Shown here piece after piece: positions 60,105 to 64,000 of a stretch of 64,000 bases of DNA (the first letter of the stretch is position 1; every line of letters begins with the position of its first letter). This DNA is from Microvelia longipes. Its lineage: Eukaryota > Arthropoda > Insecta > Hemiptera > Veliidae. A program made the position numbers and the translations under genes. The DNA is taken from assembly GCA_018340805.1 (NCBI GenBank), contig JACMZG010001914.1, positions 47,073,013 through 47,137,012 of the forward strand, given 5' to 3'. The notes beneath the pieces are model-generated. The model did not search any database. It was not told the DNA's origin and was given only the letters and a program-made list of their open reading frames with translations.

Positions 60105-63100
60105 TTCGTTATCATATTTTATGAACTCTATGAGTTCTTAGTAACCCTTTTCCTTAAATATCCTTGTTCCTCTTTCACCCCATAGGCAATACAGGTATTT
60201 ACAGCTTCATCAAAGCAGAATAAAATAGAATATTAGCTTATTTTATGCTTGTTATTCTTAATGATATACCCCTCTTACACCACCAAATAGGTGTTGTAAA
60301 CAACCCTTAGCTTACATATAAAATTGTTTTGTTATTAATAAAAAATATCCAATCTAACTTTGATCAAGGTATACCTAAAAATAATATACACAGGGTGTTG
60401 ATTGTGTTTTCATAATTAATACAAAGATAAAATGAAAGAATTTATCTGAACTTGATATTTATAGGACAGGAAGAAGTGAGCTGCTGTTGCTCAAATATCC
60501 TCTGATGACATGTTTAAAAAATATTTATAAATGTTGAGAGAACCCTCTTTTGTTGCCATTAATGTGTATGTAACTCCCTACACACACATTAATAACGCGA
60601 TTCACAGCAAAGCTGTAAGGTTAGTAATACTGGCGACGAGCTTGAAATAAAAACGTCATCAAATTCGTTTTTAGCCTAAGATGAACACCAAATTTTGTTT
60701 ATTTTATTATTGAAATGCATTCCTAGTTATGAGTTTCCACGTAATTTATAATTATATAATAATGTTTCATTATTATTATCAATGAAATACGTATAAATAA
60801 AATTTATGAAATTATTAGTAATTTAATACTAACTTCATTGTATAATATTCCTAGGACTATTGGCTGGACCTAAAAGATGTGACTCATTTTGTACAGCGTT
60901 TAACCAAATATTTCTGAAAATGAACTGTAAATGATGAAGAAAAAACATTGTATGCCTATCCTTAATGGAGTTTTTCATAAGATTGCGTACGCTCAATTTT
61001 TTTTAAATCGCACAAAGTTTAGTTTTCTTGAAATAAGTGGCGACATGTTAGTCGTTTTCAAAATTTGATGAGATCATTTTTTAAAGCTGATACAACTTTT
61101 AATAAATTGAGCTTTCATTCATAAAAATTGGATTACTGCAACCGAAAGTATAGCATTGACAAAACCTCCAAATTAATTGATAATTTTTGCTACGTCAGCG
61201 AATTTCTTTCAAAGAATATCTACGTTTTGTGCATAGTTTAAGTCATTTTGAAAATGCTAAACCTTTGGTTGTAAATTTCCGATTTTTATTAATGTAAGTT
61301 TAGCTTATAGCATATTTAATCAGCTTTAAAAAGTATTCTCTTCGAGTACACATGACTAGAAAACCACCTATTTTAAGAAAACTAATATCTAAGCGGGTTT
61401 TGTCAAATTTTCAGCACGCGGAATCTTATGAAATCTTCCACTCTAGATAGGCAAAATATGTTTTTTCATCATCATCCTAAGGTATATTTGTAGAAACATT
61501 TGGATAAAATCAGTAGAAAATTATTCTAATTTTTTAAGGCCCGGCGTTTATACAAGAGCCTTAAGAAAATGACTCCCTTACTATCAACAAACAGTGTGCG
61601 GTTTAGCCAAGTTTGATTTGCGAATACATGACAAAGAAACCGGTCAACTAAGGTGTCAGGGACCTTACCAAATACCTAAGTGGATTTAATAACTTCAAAC
61701 TCATTGCTGAGCGTAGAAAATTGAGGACACATTACTTCAGACACAGATACCAAGAGAAAAACATGAATGGTAGAAGCTATAAAAATCAATAGAACCCACC
61801 TAAGTTTGAAATAAGCTGGCAACAAAACATTATACGTTAGACAGACATTACGTATAATTTTAAATAATGAATGAAAACATTATTATCTTTTAGGTTTAAA
61901 GGTTAAAACTATTTTATTTTAAGAAAAGAAAACTTTAAAGCAACAGGAGAAGAAATGGAAAACTAAATCAAGTCACGAACGAGTTAATATGCTTTATACT
62001 AATTATAAATAATAACTTTCAGTAAACGATCATTAATAGTCAATAAAATATATTAAACGACGACCTGTCAAGTTTACTGATTGACGTATATGATTACGTA
62101 TTAAAGCGAGTACGAAGCTTTTAGCTTATATATTTATACAGAATAAAGAATAGAATCTGGAATGGAAACAAAAAAAATAATAAAAAAAGGTTTATTTAAT
62201 ACGGTAGGAGTTACTTATCTACTATTCTCTTCCATTTACTCGTCAGCGTCGAGATAACAGAAATTTAGTATTCAATAGAGTCAGTTTAAAAATAACCAAC
62301 ATCATTTTTCTGTGGGTTTAAACATTTAAAACTTTTCTTCAACGCTGGTATTTTTAGATCTAACGCATCTTAAAAATGAACCAGTCGTTTAAACAGTCAA
62401 TTTAAGAAATCTTATCAATCTTTAACCTTTTTAGCTTCAGTCATTTATGGTTTTATCTGCTGAAAATTCCTAGTGACCTGAATTTTAGTGTATAAATTTA
62501 TTATAATTCTTTTATGAACATGTTAAAAATCCTCATTGTTATAGTTATTAAGGTCAAAAGGTTAGGAAAACCAGTTTTCCGAAAATCTCGCGACAATGGC
62601 TCAGAAGTCTATAGAGGACATTACTAAAATTATTTATCATACAATTATATAAAAAAAATGTCTCTAGTATATTTTATTGAGTTAACTGTTGTCTGACTAG
62701 AGCGCAAAAAAATTAAAAACATTAATTTGTTTTTTGAAAATTATATGTATTATATGAAAATTATACCTGCCTCTTTAACCAATTTTAATAACATTGGTAT
62801 TATTAAAAGAAAATTTTTTTATCGCCTATAAATTTTTTAACTACCAAGTTTTTTATAAAACCAATATTTTTTGAGTAATTGTTGAAAACCCTTAAAAAGC
62901 GAAACTTAAGTCAATATTTAATATCCTAATTTCAATAAATAATTCGAATATTACCGATATAAAAGAAGAACAATCACATCTAAATTAGAAAGATATAAGA
63001 AAATCAAATAAATAAAGTATTATTTTATGATCTAATAGCGTAATAAACTTGAGAAGAAATTAATACTGGATTTGTAAAATATTATATAGTACGAAAGAGG

Positions 63101-63955
63101 TCCTACACTAACCCTAGCTTTATGAGATATAAGACCCTTAAATTGACTCCCAAGGGATGAGGTCCATGTGTACGGGTGATATAATTATCACTCACGAGAG
63201 TTACAGTGATACAAAGTTATTACATTTTTCGCGAGTAACATTAATTTCTTTATTCAATAAATAATTTTATATTTTTATGATTTAAATATTGTATTTGTTG
63301 TTATCCCTTGAATTGAAATAGAGGTATTCTACGGTTTCTTACAGTCCTCTCAGAATTTAGGCAAAGTATGATTGTTTTTATTGCGTCATAATAGCCTAAA
63401 ATTTGGTTTGAGCATACTTTGAGTTTAGTTGCCTAGGCGTTGTTCTATTAACATATACTGACCTACAAAGTAACAAGTAAGCTTAGTTTAAGCACAAGTA
63501 AAGCTTAACCATTAAACTTTTACTTGGACCCTAAAAGATTATTATGACTTAATCTAAAATCTATAAACTTCATTGATTTTCATTTTATAGCCTTATAGCA
63601 TCAAATATTTTGGATTAGTATATAATATATTTGTTATTAATATATGTGTTATGTTACTTACTTTATGTTGTTCTACCTTTAATCAAAATTTATAAATTAA
63701 CAACGGAACATTTGTTCTAAGGTGATTTATTAGACTTGAGATATAACAAAGAATTTACGCAATTCAATATATACCCTGACGCATGACAATTTGTTAATTG
63801 CAAATAAACAGCTTAGCTGATTGTTTATAAGGCCTTCAACACACCCCTTCATTAAGACATTGCTAAGTGTCAATAAACATTGCTTTATTATAATATAATG
63901 CATTATTATTACATGTTATAATGTATACACATATTATTATGTGCATACACATTAA
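60105..63955. other. AT-rich stretch without recognisable gene
   Basis: Nearly 4 kb with no recognisable coding, RNA or mobile feature and no open frame above 60 codons. Confidence 0.45.
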
Positions 63956-63956
63956 T

Positions 63957-64000
63957 GTGCAATAGTTAACTGTGTCAACTATTCATGTTTTGCAAAACTC
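63957..64000 (+). repeat. Start of another modular repeat copy at the window edge
   Basis: tgtcaactattcatgttttg then caaaactc matches the unit end at 48092-48118 (tgtcaactatttatgtttta). The copy presumably continues outside the window. Confidence 0.6.

Noticed and set aside
1..64000. CRISPR arrays, operons, ribosome binding sites, bacterial terminators
   Set aside because: The sequence is eukaryotic in character. Tandem repeats here are microsatellites or local duplications, without regular unique spacers.

Overview
This is eukaryotic nuclear DNA: very AT-rich, full of TA and TAA microsatellites, with no long open frames and no bacterial gene organisation. It holds non-LTR retrotransposon remnants, tRNA-derived SINEs, MITEs, a 5S-rRNA-like dispersed repeat and Penelope-like insertions. 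That mix fits an arthropod, probably an insect, but the order cannot be fixed from the sequence. I found no host protein-coding gene that I can name. The window reads as intergenic or intronic DNA built mainly from mobile elements of different ages. There is one weak micro-exon candidate at 55.1 kb and one cluster of unrecognised open frames at 39.8-40.8 kb.

Layout. 0-10 kb: a decayed LINE RNase H/zinc-knuckle tail (2.0-2.3 kb, minus), dispersed-repeat fragments, a SINE (7.1-7.25 kb), a 180-bp TA-flanked MITE (7.5-7.7 kb), a Penelope-like fragment (7.9-8.2 kb) and the best coding relic, a 319-codon reverse transcriptase fragment (8.8-9.75 kb, minus). 10.9-16.65 kb: a very large, nearly identical inverted duplication (arms about 2.65 kb, 401-bp spacer) whose inner breakpoint cuts a SINE. 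16.8-31 kb: Penelope-like fragments with hammerhead-like cores, composite repeats with a 5S-like segment, a complete 522-bp hAT-type MITE with 8-bp target duplications (22.75-23.27 kb), an RTE-type LINE tail (25.4 kb), another SINE (28.2-28.5 kb) and an 799-bp Penelope-like insertion (29.1-29.9 kb). 31-41 kb: mostly unannotatable AT-rich DNA, small hairpins and unrecognised ORFs. 41-48.7 kb: a GC-richer nested-stem element, a second copy of the Penelope-like insertion with 15-bp target duplications, a SINE inserted into a composite repeat, a LINE tail with an A-rich end, a modular inverted-repeat family and a long hairpin. 49-64 kb: sparse, with a tRNA-like repeat, twin hairpins, a long TA tract and a 600-bp inverted-terminus insertion (59.1-59.7 kb).

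The elements do not form a pathway. What links them is retroelement mobility. Several dispersed insertions share a CTGA-stem-GAAA motif resembling the hammerhead ribozyme core known from Penelope-like elements. Three have 9-15 bp flanking duplications, the variable length expected of target-primed insertion rather than cut-and-paste transposition. Coordinates of diverged repeats are approximate because they come from reading by eye, not from alignment.
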